Assembly: GCA_030429625.1 (NCBI GenBank)
Contig: JAUIFA010000002.1
Location: forward strand, 310,001 to 374,000
Origin: Alphaproteobacteria bacterium
GTDB lineage: Bacteria > Pseudomonadota > Alphaproteobacteria > Rickettsiales > UBA8987
DNA: 64,000 bases
Direction: 5' to 3'
Part shown: in pieces, positions 34,852 through 44,553 of the stretch
How positions within the stretch are numbered: the first letter of the stretch is position 1
Layout of the letters: every line of letters starts with the position of its first letter
Translations under genes and position numbers: made by a program
Notes under the pieces: generated by a model
Told to the model about the DNA's origin: nothing
The model's input: the letters and a program-made list of their open reading frames with translations, nothing else
The model's database searches: none

Positions 34852-35934
34852 TTAAATATCTGTGCCAATTGCTTGCGTAATATTCTCATGGCCATCAGCT
34901 TCTAGAAGCCTTATCAACCCTTTATTTATCTTAGGTACAAGTTCAAAGCCGTGATAAATGAGGGAGGAATAAATTTGTACCAAGCTGGCACCATTTTTTA
35001 TTTTAATATAAGCATCTTCAGCCGAAGAAACACCGCCTGCAGCAATAATAGGGATTTTTCCTTCCGTGAGTTTGTACATGTCGGCCAAAACATCGGTTGA
35101 AAGCTTGAATAATGGTGTGCCGGAAAGCCCTCCGACTTCCTCTTTGTAGCGTGTGTTTTTAAGATGTTCTCTTTGTCCGACAGTGGTGTTCCCAACAATC
35201 ATACCATCAATTTTGTGCTGTATGATGCTTTGAGCAATGGCCTTTCTTTCATCCTTATTAAGGTCGGGAGCAATTTTTACCATAATGGGGATGTGTTTGT
35301 TATGTAACTCCTTGAGAGCTTCATGTTTTTTGGCGATGGCGGATAAAAGTTCTTCCAGCGCATCCCCTTGCTGCATCTGGCGTAGATTTGGGGTGTTTGG
35401 TGAAGAAATATTAATGGTTATATAGTCGCTTAGTCCGTATATTTCATTTAGCATGGTAAGATAGTCTTCCGGAGTATTGGGGCTGTCTTTATTTTTGCCG
35501 ATGTTTGCACCCACAACACCATATTTTCCTTTTTGATGTTTATACGCATCCCAATGTTGAAGATTTGTTTTATAATTTTTCACACCTTTATTATTAAAGC
35601 CCATACGGTTAATAATAGCGTGATCTTCTTTGAGGCGGAACAGTCGTGGTTTTGGGTTACCATCTTGGGGATTTGGTGTGGCGGTTCCGGTTTCGATGAA
35701 GCTAAAGCCCTGTTGCATCAAAGGTTCAATGGCTTGTGCGTCTTTGTCATAACCGGCGGCTAATCCGATAGGGTTAACAAAGTCAATGTCCCATAAGGTT
35801 TGATGTAGTATTTTCCCCGATATCCGTTTCTGATTGGGAATAAGACCGCATTGAAGCGCAAATATAGATAAATGGTGCGCTTTTTCTTCGCTGATACAAA
35901 AAAGTAACTTTCTTAATAATTTATAATATTTCAT
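34852..35934 (-). CDS. pyrD: dihydroorotate dehydrogenase (quinone), class 2
   Basis: Fourth step of pyrimidine synthesis, oxidising dihydroorotate with quinone at the inner membrane. FVNPIGLAAGYDKDAQ, FIETGTATPNPQDGNPKPRLFRL, INRMGFNN, ISSPNTPNLR (with the class 2 catalytic Ser), and AAGGVSSAEDAY with FMN-phosphate contacts all fit. The N-terminal helices for membrane and quinone binding are present, so it is class 2. Length 360. Confidence 0.96.
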   Translation of the reverse strand: MKYYKLLRKLLFCISEEKAHHLSIFALQCGLIPNQKRISGKILHQTLWDIDFVNPIGLAAGYDKDAQAIEPLMQQGFSFIETGTATPNPQDGNPKPRLFRLKEDHAIINRMGFNNKGVKNYKTNLQHWDAYKHQKGKYGVVGANIGKNKDSPNTPEDYLTMLNEIYGLSDYITINISSPNTPNLRQMQQGDALEELLSAIAKKHEALKELHNKHIPIMVKIAPDLNKDERKAIAQSIIQHKIDGMIVGNTTVGQREHLKNTRYKEEVGGLSGTPLFKLSTDVLADMYKLTEGKIPIIAAGGVSSAEDAYIKIKNGASLVQIYSSLIYHGFELVPKINKGLIRLLEADGHENITQAIGTDI

Positions 35935-36100
35935 CTTTTGTATGAATTATTTGCGTGATTTTTCAATATATACATGATATAGCTGTTAGTAATAGGTAAA
36001 ATACTACATAATGTAGTTACTGCAATGTTTTTTATCATTGGGTCTATGTTTAGGTGATGTATTTATTAATAGGTGGTTTCTCTTGGAGGTAGTGGAACTT

Positions 36101-38146
36101 GTGGCGTTAAAGAAAAAGGCTTTTAAAAAGACCAACAGTAAGGATAAAAAAATACACCTATCTAGGATCGTTTTGGCGTCCCTTGCCTGTGGTTCGTTCC
36201 TTTGTAGTGTTTCCAGTGCTTATGGTGCCGGCTATGCTGCACCTGATGAAAACATGATTAGCGCGGCTATTGATGATACGGGTGTCAGTGATGAAGTGTT
36301 ATTGGCCGATATTCAGAAATTATTGGATATGTCGGAGGAAAATAACGAAATTTCTCATAAAACTCAGCAGTTATTAACTCAGATATCAATGAATCAGGAG
36401 CCTTCAGCAATATCCTCAGAAAATGTATTATTGCCAGAGATTGATGCGTTGGAGGAAAAAATATTATTTGAAGAGGTTGCTGACAGCCGTGCGTATGATA
36501 GTAAATTTTCTCCCTCTGGCGGTGTAGAAGGTATTTATATTAAATATTTCCGGCCTATGGAAAAATCAGCAGAGAACAATATTGTAAAAGAAGATGATGT
36601 GCTTCCAAATGTACAGGAGATTGTAGAGAGCAGCCTGGCTGTGGATGAAGCTGAAATTCCTGCCGTCGAAGAAATTGTGGAAACTACCCAGACTGTAGAG
36701 CCGCTTGTGGAGGGAAATGAAGTTGCTGTCATAGAGGATGTGTTAGAGGATGTACCCGTAGCGGAAGAAGATGAAGCAGCGTTAGATGTGGAAACAGCCG
36801 ATGTGGTTGAGGGTGTTATTGAAGAAATGTCAGATGACTTGTCCGATGAGGACATTGCAGGTCTAAGAGAAGATTTATTAGAAAATTCGATAGATTTTTC
36901 TGAAGACATAGATGCCGATTTGCATAATGAAATCGTTAATTCTGAAGATCATATGATCATGCCGATTGAGGATAATGGTGTTGCTGAAGAAAGCCAAGTT
37001 ACAGCAGAAGAAGGTGACCCTGAAATTGAACAATTTGAAGATTCTGTTATACAGGGTGTTGTGGATTTGGCAGAAGAGATTGAAGACGATATCCAAAAAG
37101 AAGAATTGGCTGCCAGTGAAGAAAAAATTGAAGAAGTTGAGATAAATGGTCATGAGAAGGTAGAAAATCTTGAGATTGAAACTGCCCCGCAGGATGTTGC
37201 TGAAGAAGTTGAGCTAGTTGAATTAACGGAAGAAAGTTCGGATATTACAGTTGTAGAGGATGAGTCTGAAACGCTCGTGGACGAAGAAACCCCTATCGAT
37301 CAATTGGTGGCAAATGAAGTTGAGAAAATTGAAGAATCTGTTAAACAGGAAACAGATGAACAGCGTACGAAAGAATTTTTAGAAAATATTCCGGCTAACG
37401 GCATTCAAACAGCAAACCAAGTATTTGATCTAAAAGAAGACATTTCTGTGGAACATGGTAAATTTAACAGCATCTTTTCAAAACATGATAATGAAGAAGA
37501 GGATCCTAATCTAAGAAAAAGTGTTCAGTTGAAAATAGAGGTCAAAGAAGAGGGGGATGGCGTTTATAAACAGTTGGTGAAGGCGTATAATGCTCTGGTT
37601 CGTGGCAATTACGATGATGCTATTCTTAATTATGAGAAGGTGCTTGAAACCGATGTAAGCAATGAAGATGCAATGTTTGGTCTTGCGACGGTTTTGCATA
37701 AAAAAGGTGAGCTTGAAGCGGCAAGGACGTGGTACATGAATGTTCTTGATGTGAATCATAAAAACATGCAGGCTTTAAACAATTTGCTTGTTCTCATCAG
37801 CCAGATATCTCCGGCAGAGGCGCTGAAAGAACTTAATAAATTGGAAAGAAGCAATCCTGAATATGCTGTGATTCCGGCACAAAAGGGATTTATTTATATG
37901 CAAGAAAAACGCTATAACGAAGCGGCAAGAGAATTAAAAAGAGCAACGCTTCTTGATCCGTCTAATTTAGATTATAGGTATAATTTTGCGTTGTTGGCAG
38001 AATATTTAGGCAGCTATGAGGTGGCCAATAAAATTTATAAGGTTATATTAAATGAAGGAATGAAGGGGCACAGAACCCCGGTGTCAAAAAATGAAATAAT
38101 CAACCGCATGGAAGATATTGCAAGTAAGATTGTTTCTAGCAATTAA
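36101..38146 (+). CDS. acidic TPR protein of the pilus locus (MshN-like)
   Basis: About 681 residues. The N-terminus is very basic for 20 residues and is followed by a hydrophobic segment (IVLASLACGSFLCSVSSAYG) that acts as a signal peptide or anchor. Residues about 60-480 are extremely Glu/Asp/Val-rich and probably disordered. The C-terminal 180 residues are TPR repeats (GNYDDAILNYEKVLETD, GELEAARTWYMNVLDV, RYNEAARELKRATLLDP). TPR proteins are standard pilotins or assembly factors (PilF, MshN) of T4P systems, and this gene lies 15 nt before pilT. GTG 36101 is preferred: GGAGG lies 11 nt upstream, and the upstream frame adds unlikely residues. Confidence 0.75.
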   Translation: MALKKKAFKKTNSKDKKIHLSRIVLASLACGSFLCSVSSAYGAGYAAPDENMISAAIDDTGVSDEVLLADIQKLLDMSEENNEISHKTQQLLTQISMNQEPSAISSENVLLPEIDALEEKILFEEVADSRAYDSKFSPSGGVEGIYIKYFRPMEKSAENNIVKEDDVLPNVQEIVESSLAVDEAEIPAVEEIVETTQTVEPLVEGNEVAVIEDVLEDVPVAEEDEAALDVETADVVEGVIEEMSDDLSDEDIAGLREDLLENSIDFSEDIDADLHNEIVNSEDHMIMPIEDNGVAEESQVTAEEGDPEIEQFEDSVIQGVVDLAEEIEDDIQKEELAASEEKIEEVEINGHEKVENLEIETAPQDVAEEVELVELTEESSDITVVEDESETLVDEETPIDQLVANEVEKIEESVKQETDEQRTKEFLENIPANGIQTANQVFDLKEDISVEHGKFNSIFSKHDNEEEDPNLRKSVQLKIEVKEEGDGVYKQLVKAYNALVRGNYDDAILNYEKVLETDVSNEDAMFGLATVLHKKGELEAARTWYMNVLDVNHKNMQALNNLLVLISQISPAEALKELNKLERSNPEYAVIPAQKGFIYMQEKRYNEAARELKRATLLDPSNLDYRYNFALLAEYLGSYEVANKIYKVILNEGMKGHRTPVSKNEIINRMEDIASKIVSSN

Positions 38147-38161
38147 TCTAAGAGTATTACT

Positions 38162-39292
38162 ATGGAAATTACTGAACTATTATTACACACAAAGAAGAAC
38201 GGAGCATCGGATTTACATATTTCCCCTTTGTCCCCACCTTTGATGCGTATTAATGGTGACATTGTCCCGTTAAAGGTTGATCGCTTGACACCGGATGAAA
38301 CAAAAGACCTACTTTATTCTATTATGACAGACAGCCAGAGGTCGCACTTTGAAAGAGACCTTGAGTTAGACTTTGCGGTTCAGTTTGGAGAAGACCTGCG
38401 TTTTCGTGTTAATGGTTTTTATACTCATCGAGGAATTTCTGCCGCATTTCGTAGTATTCCAACAAAAATATTAACGCTGGAAGAATTAGGAACACCGGAC
38501 GTTTGTCGACGTGTTGCGTCACTACATAAAGGGTTGATTCTCGTTACTGGGCCAACCGGCTCAGGTAAGTCAACTACGCTTGCGGCAATGATTGACTATA
38601 TTAATGCAAATTATCCCCGTCATATTCTGACCATTGAGGATCCGATCGAATTTGTGCATGAGAATAAAAGAGGCTTGGTTAACCACCGTGAGTTGGGAGT
38701 CAGCACCTTATCATTTTCCAATGCGTTGCGCAGTGCGCTGCGTGAAGATCCGGATGTAATTCTGGTTGGTGAGTTACGGGACACAGAAACCATTGAGCTA
38801 GCACTTTCTGCAGCAGAAACCGGTCACCTTGTTTTGGGTACATTGCACACTAACAGCGCTGCCAAAACCATTGACCGTATTATCGATGCCTTTCCGGCGA
38901 GTGATAAATCATTGATTATGTCGATGCTTTCAACCTCTTTGCAATGCGTTATTGCACAGACGTTGATTAAAACGAAGGATGGTAAAGGGCGGGTGGCGGC
39001 CATGGAGGTATTGCTTGGTACTCCGGCGATTCGTAACCTGATACGTGAGGGAAAAATGCCTCAGATATATTCCTTGATGCAGGTAGGTTCAAAAGTAGGC
39101 ATGAGAACCATGAAAGACAGCATATATGCTTTGTTAGATAAGGGATTAATATCACCAGAAGACGCACAATCTGTTCTTAGCGATAGCAGTAACGATATGT
39201 CTGGAGGAGAGGCTCCGGCAATGGGTGCGGCAAAGCAGGATGTAAGCAATCCTATCAGTAAAGGAAACCAGCCGGTTGATATGGGGTTCTAA
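38162..39292 (+). CDS. pilT: type IV pilus retraction ATPase PilT
   Basis: Hexameric ATPase that retracts the pilus. The 376-residue length is normal. N-terminal GASDLHISPLSPPLMRINGD, Walker A G-P-T-G-S-G-K-S-T near residue 132, Asp box TIEDPIEFVH, Walker B VILVGELRD, His box ETGHLVLGTLHTN, and the retraction-specific C-terminal motif A-I-R-N-L-I-R-E-G-K are all present. It is followed 3 nt later by pilU. Confidence 0.96.
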   Translation: MEITELLLHTKKNGASDLHISPLSPPLMRINGDIVPLKVDRLTPDETKDLLYSIMTDSQRSHFERDLELDFAVQFGEDLRFRVNGFYTHRGISAAFRSIPTKILTLEELGTPDVCRRVASLHKGLILVTGPTGSGKSTTLAAMIDYINANYPRHILTIEDPIEFVHENKRGLVNHRELGVSTLSFSNALRSALREDPDVILVGELRDTETIELALSAAETGHLVLGTLHTNSAAKTIDRIIDAFPASDKSLIMSMLSTSLQCVIAQTLIKTKDGKGRVAAMEVLLGTPAIRNLIREGKMPQIYSLMQVGSKVGMRTMKDSIYALLDKGLISPEDAQSVLSDSSNDMSGGEAPAMGAAKQDVSNPISKGNQPVDMGF

Positions 39293-39295
39293 CAA

Positions 39296-40432
39296 TTGTC
39301 AGAAAAATTAATAGACAAATATCTACGTTTGATGGTGGAAAAGGGAGCTTCAGATCTCTTTATAACCTCAGGATGTCCACCAAGTTTTAGGGTGGAAGGT
39401 GAAATTTATGCACTGGATGTGCCGCCGGTAGTCGAAGAAGACATACAAGTATTGGTAGAAGATCTTTTGGATGAAGACCAACTTGATGATCTTGAAACGA
39501 CTTTAGAACTCAATGTGGCCATTGCCCTTGAATCTGGCGAACGTTTCAGAGCTAACATATTTTATCAAAGACACAGTTTGGGTATTGTGGTACGCTTTGT
39601 TAAATCACAAATTCCAACCATGCAAGAGTTGCATTTACCAGAATCACATACGGAATATATTATGCAGAAGAGGGGACTGCTTCTGATGGTGGGGGCAACA
39701 GGTTCGGGTAAGTCTACCTCACTGGCCTCAATGTTGGATTATCGTAATCGGAACGGAAGCGGGCATATCATTACAATTGAGGATCCAATTGAGTTTTTCC
39801 ATGATCACCGTGGTTGCATTATTACTCAGCGTGAGGTTGGTATTGACACATATTCTTACGGAATGGCACTCAAAAGTGCGTTGCGCCAAAGCCCTGATGT
39901 TGTTTTAATTGGTGAGATTCGTGATCGTGAAACACTTGAGCATGCAATATTGTTCTGTGAAACCGGTCATCTGGTGATTGCTACTCTACATGCTAGCAAT
40001 TCTAATCAGGCGATTGAACGTATGGTTAATTTGTTTCCTGAAGATATGCAAAGACAAATTTTGTTAACATTGTCTCAGAATTTGAATGTGATAATTTCTC
40101 AGCGTTTGGTGGCTCGGAAAGATGAAGATACCAGAGTATGTGCTTATGAAGTGATGTTAAATCAAGGGCTTGTAACGAATTTAATTGAAGAAGGTGACTT
40201 TAAAAAGATTAAAGAGGTGATGGAGAAAAACCGTGATCATGGCATGATTACTTTCGATCAATGTTTGCACGAATTATATACCGAAGGCACCATAAGCTCT
40301 AAAACAGCATTGCAAGAGGCAGACAACCCAACCAATTTACGTCTACAAATTAATCAGGATGCTATTTTTACAAACGTGTCTTCGGTCGGTAGCAATGTGG
40401 TTAAACCACAAGAAGAAAATGATGGTTTTTAA
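39296..40432 (+). CDS. pilU: PilT-dependent retraction ATPase PilU
   Basis: Accessory retraction motor that adds force together with PilT. It has 378 residues and a PilT-like fold with Walker A G-A-T-G-S-G-K-S-T-S near residue 133, TIEDPIEFFHDH, VVLIGEIRD and CETGHLVIATLHASNSNQAIERM, the last typical of PilU. The AIRNLIREGK motif of PilT is replaced by GLVTNLIEEGDFKKI. The start is TTG 39296, with GGGG 9 nt upstream in the end of pilT. Confidence 0.92.
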   Translation: MSEKLIDKYLRLMVEKGASDLFITSGCPPSFRVEGEIYALDVPPVVEEDIQVLVEDLLDEDQLDDLETTLELNVAIALESGERFRANIFYQRHSLGIVVRFVKSQIPTMQELHLPESHTEYIMQKRGLLLMVGATGSGKSTSLASMLDYRNRNGSGHIITIEDPIEFFHDHRGCIITQREVGIDTYSYGMALKSALRQSPDVVLIGEIRDRETLEHAILFCETGHLVIATLHASNSNQAIERMVNLFPEDMQRQILLTLSQNLNVIISQRLVARKDEDTRVCAYEVMLNQGLVTNLIEEGDFKKIKEVMEKNRDHGMITFDQCLHELYTEGTISSKTALQEADNPTNLRLQINQDAIFTNVSSVGSNVVKPQEENDGF

Positions 40433-40447
40433 CCAATTGATTTTTTC

Positions 40448-41194
40448 TTAGGCGGCTTTATTTTCTTTACCTTCACCAATAGCTTTCAAGAAAGATCTTT
40501 CAAGGCTTTTATCCTTGTATTTTTCTTTAAAATCACCGGGAGTCCCCACAAAAATCATTTTAGTATCATGCAAAATGGCAATCCGATTGCAGATTTCATC
40601 AATGTCAGAAAGTATGTGTGAGCTAAAGAATATTGTGTTTTTATCGCTGCTATATTCGGTCAAACTGTCCTTTAGCTGAATACGTGCCCTAGGATCTAAT
40701 CCACTCATAGGCTCATCTAGCATCAGCAAAGGGGAATGGGACAACAAGGCAGAAAGAAGACCAAGCTTCTGTGTCATTCCTTTAGAATATTTTGTAATTT
40801 TTAAATCCAGCGCATCAGGATCAAGATGGAGCATTTTTGCACCTTCTCTACCTTCATTATGGTTATATTTTTTACTATAATAGGACAGGGTTAGTTCTAG
40901 AAATTCTCTTCCTTTTAGATAAGCTGAGGGCTGAAATTTTTCTGGCAGAAAGGAAAGGTTCTTGCGTGCTTCGGGAGAGTGAACATCTTGTCCAAACATA
41001 TTCACATTACCACTGTCTTGCTTTAGCAACCCAAGCATTATTTTAATCATGGTGGTTTTTCCTGCACCATTGAGACCAATCAAACCAAACACATCTCCTT
41101 CATTTATTTTCAGAGAAATGTCATCCAACACTCTTTTTTTCTTAAAAGACTTATTAATCTTATCAAATAATAGAGGTGTTTTATTATCTAGCAT
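40448..41194 (-). CDS. ABC transporter ATP-binding protein
   Basis: A 248-residue ATPase of the ABC-2 exporter type. Walker A G-L-N-G-A-G-K-T-T, Q-loop region LPEKFQP, signature Y-S-K-G-M-T-Q-K-L (a variant of LSGGQ), Walker B LLMLDEPMSGLDP, and the switch His in FFSSHIL. No permease gene is adjacent; the partner must be elsewhere. Myxococcus pil loci carry an ABC transporter (PilH/PilI), so a pilus link is possible but unproven. It is convergent with pilU and downstream of the second pilus operon. Confidence 0.9.
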   Translation of the reverse strand: MLDNKTPLLFDKINKSFKKKRVLDDISLKINEGDVFGLIGLNGAGKTTMIKIMLGLLKQDSGNVNMFGQDVHSPEARKNLSFLPEKFQPSAYLKGREFLELTLSYYSKKYNHNEGREGAKMLHLDPDALDLKITKYSKGMTQKLGLLSALLSHSPLLMLDEPMSGLDPRARIQLKDSLTEYSSDKNTIFFSSHILSDIDEICNRIAILHDTKMIFVGTPGDFKEKYKDKSLERSFLKAIGEGKENKAA

Positions 41195-41221
41195 CTATGA
41201 AACCCATATATGAATTAAAAA

Positions 41222-42265
41222 CTAAAAAGCAAAATCTACAATTTCTTCAGTCACATTATCTATAATACTTTCTTCATCTTTAGGCATGTTTTCTTCGACA
41301 ATAGGTGAAGTGGTTGGCTTTCCTTCAATAAAGGAAAGAGACTTAGTGTCAAACCTCTGATTTATTTTTAAAGTAATTTTAAAAATTCCGTTATAACTAT
41401 CAACAACAATATCGCCATCGGTTGATTTTAAATCCCATTCATATGCGCCAGAGGAGAATGCTTTCCTGCGTGATTTTTCCAATGCAATTCTTACCGCTGA
41501 TGTCATGTCTTTTAGAGGAGTGGCACTTTTCAAAGACTGAAGTAGGGATTGACGGTCAGACTCATTGTACGGAACAAAATTATCAAAATTTGGTACAGAT
41601 GTGATATCAAAGTTGAAGTTCTGGCCAATCAAACTAACGGATGTTTCAGTAACATCCAATAAATAAATATCGCGAGGTATGTCTTTTTTACGGATACGTT
41701 GATTGTTGAGCCAAATCGTCCAACTCGAAGGGTTAAAATATAAAACAGAGTTCAAATAGAAATACTCATTGGATGGGCTTTCAACAAAACCGCTTTCTGC
41801 CCCATCTTTGCCCAATTCTCCGTTGGTAAGATTAACTCCTGAAATATCTCCATCTTCAAAAATCAACTCCCCTCCATCAATGGGTTTGATATATTTCTGG
41901 GGATTCTTCGCTCTTTTTTCGTACCATTGTATTAGCGCTTCATAAAGAGATTTTGTTTGCTCTGCGTTAAAAAATACTGAGCTATCCCATTTTAAATTAC
42001 CGTATCGTTCTTTTATTTCTTCCGCTTCTATCTCTTCTGGCGTAAGCATATTGTCTTTGGTTTTCTCATTATCTGCACTGCTTTGGTTGTCTTCCTCAAT
42101 AAGTGCTAAAATATCTTCATCATTGATAGATTCTTCAATTATTTCTTCACCAGGTTTTTCAGAAATCAACCCTTTGGCAAAGGAATGTGGTGCCAAAACA
42201 ATACTGAATGATGCTATGAGAATGGCCGCAAGAAATAACCTAGAAAGGAGGAATAAACGGGGCAT
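41222..42265 (-). CDS. PilP/MshK-like periplasmic pilus protein
   Basis: About 347 residues with an N-terminal signal peptide (LFLLSRLFLAAILIASFSIVLAPHSFA) and an acidic stretch. A central domain reads LNSVLYFNPSSWTIWLNNQRI ... YLLDVTETSVSLIG. That pattern (a strand, L-x-S-x-W-x-I-W-L-N-N, then V-x-E-x-x-V-x-L) resembles the secretin-contacting domain of PilP, GspC and MshK. ATG 42265 is chosen because AGGAG lies upstream; the longer frame from 42340 lacks such a site. It overlaps the PilO-like gene by 26 nt. It would take the PilP place of the second platform. Confidence 0.6.
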   Translation of the reverse strand: MPRLFLLSRLFLAAILIASFSIVLAPHSFAKGLISEKPGEEIIEESINDEDILALIEEDNQSSADNEKTKDNMLTPEEIEAEEIKERYGNLKWDSSVFFNAEQTKSLYEALIQWYEKRAKNPQKYIKPIDGGELIFEDGDISGVNLTNGELGKDGAESGFVESPSNEYFYLNSVLYFNPSSWTIWLNNQRIRKKDIPRDIYLLDVTETSVSLIGQNFNFDITSVPNFDNFVPYNESDRQSLLQSLKSATPLKDMTSAVRIALEKSRRKAFSSGAYEWDLKSTDGDIVVDSYNGIFKITLKINQRFDTKSLSFIEGKPTTSPIVEENMPKDEESIIDNVTEEIVDFAF

Positions 42266-42944
42266 TATTACCACTCCTTTGATTTGTTTTTTGTTCTTCA
42301 ACTTCTTTATTTTTGACAGTGGACCACAGTAAAACCGCATCTACATCGACCAAAGAAAGATTTATATTGCCAGAGCGAATTTCAGAAACTGCTTCCGGAG
42401 AAAAATCACGTGATTTTTCCATCGTCATGGACTGAATAATCATATATCCTGGAACCTGATTTATTATATCATCAATAATTGCATAGGCAATTTCATCCGT
42501 CAGTACTGAAAATGAGATATTGACCTTATTCTCAAAAACCTGACTGAACTCTAGCTCATAATCTTCTTCATTAAGCATTGGATTATCTGCAAGCGCGCTA
42601 CTAAAATTAATCACATTATAGTGTTCTTTTATTCGATCGACAATTGGGGACAATGTCCGAATTCTTTGGGTGGAGGTGTCAAATCCACTGTCAGTAGGTT
42701 TTTGCCGATCTTCAATATCTTGGTATAGGCTATAAGCAGTTGTCAGAGTTTTGTAGTCTTTTGTGGTGGTGGTAATATTTTGCTCAATGGTTGTTATCTC
42801 TGAATCCAACTTCTTTGACTCGTCTTCCAAGCTAGAAAGATAAGAATATGAGGCAAAAGTGATGATGCCAACCACAAGAAGGGATGCACCGCAAATAGAC
42901 GCTCTGCGGATAAGATTTGATCGAAGTTTTTGTATCTTAATCAT
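42240..42944 (-). CDS. PilO-like inner-membrane pilus protein
   Basis: A 234-residue protein with a short basic cytoplasmic end, one transmembrane helix (about residues 17-37), a coiled coil (DESKKLDSEITTIEQNITTT) and a periplasmic alpha/beta part. This topology, its length and its place right after the PilM/N-like gene mark it as PilO (or MshJ). Sequence conservation in this family is low, so the call is by topology and context. Confidence 0.72.
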   Translation of the reverse strand: MIKIQKLRSNLIRRASICGASLLVVGIITFASYSYLSSLEDESKKLDSEITTIEQNITTTTKDYKTLTTAYSLYQDIEDRQKPTDSGFDTSTQRIRTLSPIVDRIKEHYNVINFSSALADNPMLNEEDYELEFSQVFENKVNISFSVLTDEIAYAIIDDIINQVPGYMIIQSMTMEKSRDFSPEAVSEIRSGNINLSLVDVDAVLLWSTVKNKEVEEQKTNQRSGNNAPFIPPF

Positions 42945-42951
42945 TTCTTAA

Positions 42952-44538
42952 TTATCTCCTTCTGCCCCGACTCTTTTTTGCCCTTCCCCTCTTGTTTGTT
43001 TCTTCAACAATAGGTCCTTCAATTTTTAAAGGTAGTTCAAAATTAAGATTGGTTGCTTTTTCATCAGGAATGTTAACAATTTCTGTATTTTCAGAAGGTC
43101 GGTCGCTAAAGGTTACTTCATAACCTTTAAATAAAGTTTTGAAATATTTTTCAAGATCAATAAAGGTTTCAATCAAAGAAGCGGCAATGTTACTTTTTAC
43201 TGTTCCATCCGTTGCCAGAACCATTGAAATATCCGCACTTATTTTGTCTGGATTGTCTTCACGTTTCTCAATTTTAGCATCAAAAGATTTTGTGGAGATA
43301 TTATAACCTTCTGCTGAAGCATAGAGTTTAAAGAAGTCAAATATTTGATCTTTATCTTTATTAAAATCTTCATGCAATTTTGAAATTTCTTTAATCTGCT
43401 CAACGTTACCATCAAAATCCTCAAATAATTTCTTCGCATCATTTAATTTTTTCTGTGCACTTATTTTTCTGACTTCTTTGATATTAATGTCATCATTAAC
43501 AGAAAGAAATTCCTTAACATTATATAAGGTATACCCAACAAGACCAATACTGATGGCTGCAGTTGCGTAGACAACAGCAGACGACAAGTTCTCCAATGTG
43601 CTAACGGTGTTTGCGGTATCTGTAGAGAATTTTAGATGGTGTTTCTTGGTTACGGCAAAATGGGTTGCCATCAATACATCACCAAAGCGATCTTTTGCTT
43701 CCGCAGCACTTGGAATTCCTAGCCCTTCAGCTGCTTTTGCGGGGGTAATAATGACAGGAGGGTTGCTAGTATGTACATTAATATCTAAGGATTTTTTGAC
43801 TTCATCGGCAACAATAATGTAAAGGTCAAGACCGCTTTTGTCTTCAAAGCCCAAACGACGGATATATTCAATGGTATTAAGAGTTTCCTGCTCAATATTT
43901 CCAGCAACAATATCGGGTGTTTGTCCACCAATAGGCTGGGCAATACGGGTGAATAATATTTTATTGTCTCTGTAAATAACCTGACGGAAGCCACCAATCC
44001 TATTATGTGAAATAAGGATTTGCCATGAAGAAGGGTTGGGTGTTAAATCCTTCATTGCTACCTTTAAATCTTCCATAAAGCTCATCGACTCTACGGGAAG
44101 AAGGAAAATGCCTTCAAATTTGTTAGGTAAGCCAACAATGGATTCAATCCAATCAGACAGAGGAGGAATGTTACGTACTGAAACAAACAGATATTTCCAG
44201 TCTCTTCTTAAGGTTTCTTCCCTACCAAGAAGAATAGCAGACTTAAGATCAGAAGGGTCATATTCTTTTTCAAGCTTACGTTCTATAAGCTTCTTCACAT
44301 TCATTTTACTTACAGGGGGCAATGTATGCTGGGTATAAGCCTGATCCACTACATCCACATAAATAGCAATAGGAGCCTCAGGCGCAGAAGCAATAAGAGA
44401 AACAAAGTCCGTTGCAGTGGGGCTGGCAACAAACAAACGATTGGTCATCACACCATTGTCAACCAATGTAAGAATTGCACCCTCATCGCCAATGGACAAG
44501 ACAAGCTTCTTACCTTTAACTTTTCTTACTTTTGCCAT
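42952..44538 (-). CDS. PilM/PilN-like fused pilus protein of the second platform
   Basis: A 528-residue chain. Residues 1-310 are a cytoplasmic alpha/beta domain compatible with a degenerate actin-like PilM/GspL fold (KLVLSIGDEGAILTLVDNG, IAIYVDVVDQAYTQHTLPP, IGGQTPDIVAGNIEQETLNTI). A transmembrane helix follows (about residues 325-347), then a coiled coil and a periplasmic domain as in PilN, and a basic tail. It repeats the fusion seen in the first operon, but sequence similarity between the two is weak. Position after pilC and before the PilO-like gene supports the role. Confidence 0.7.
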   Translation of the reverse strand: MAKVRKVKGKKLVLSIGDEGAILTLVDNGVMTNRLFVASPTATDFVSLIASAPEAPIAIYVDVVDQAYTQHTLPPVSKMNVKKLIERKLEKEYDPSDLKSAILLGREETLRRDWKYLFVSVRNIPPLSDWIESIVGLPNKFEGIFLLPVESMSFMEDLKVAMKDLTPNPSSWQILISHNRIGGFRQVIYRDNKILFTRIAQPIGGQTPDIVAGNIEQETLNTIEYIRRLGFEDKSGLDLYIIVADEVKKSLDINVHTSNPPVIITPAKAAEGLGIPSAAEAKDRFGDVLMATHFAVTKKHHLKFSTDTANTVSTLENLSSAVVYATAAISIGLVGYTLYNVKEFLSVNDDINIKEVRKISAQKKLNDAKKLFEDFDGNVEQIKEISKLHEDFNKDKDQIFDFFKLYASAEGYNISTKSFDAKIEKREDNPDKISADISMVLATDGTVKSNIAASLIETFIDLEKYFKTLFKGYEVTFSDRPSENTEIVNIPDEKATNLNFELPLKIEGPIVEETNKRGRAKKSRGRRR

Positions 44539-44553
44539 TTATCCCACATATTC

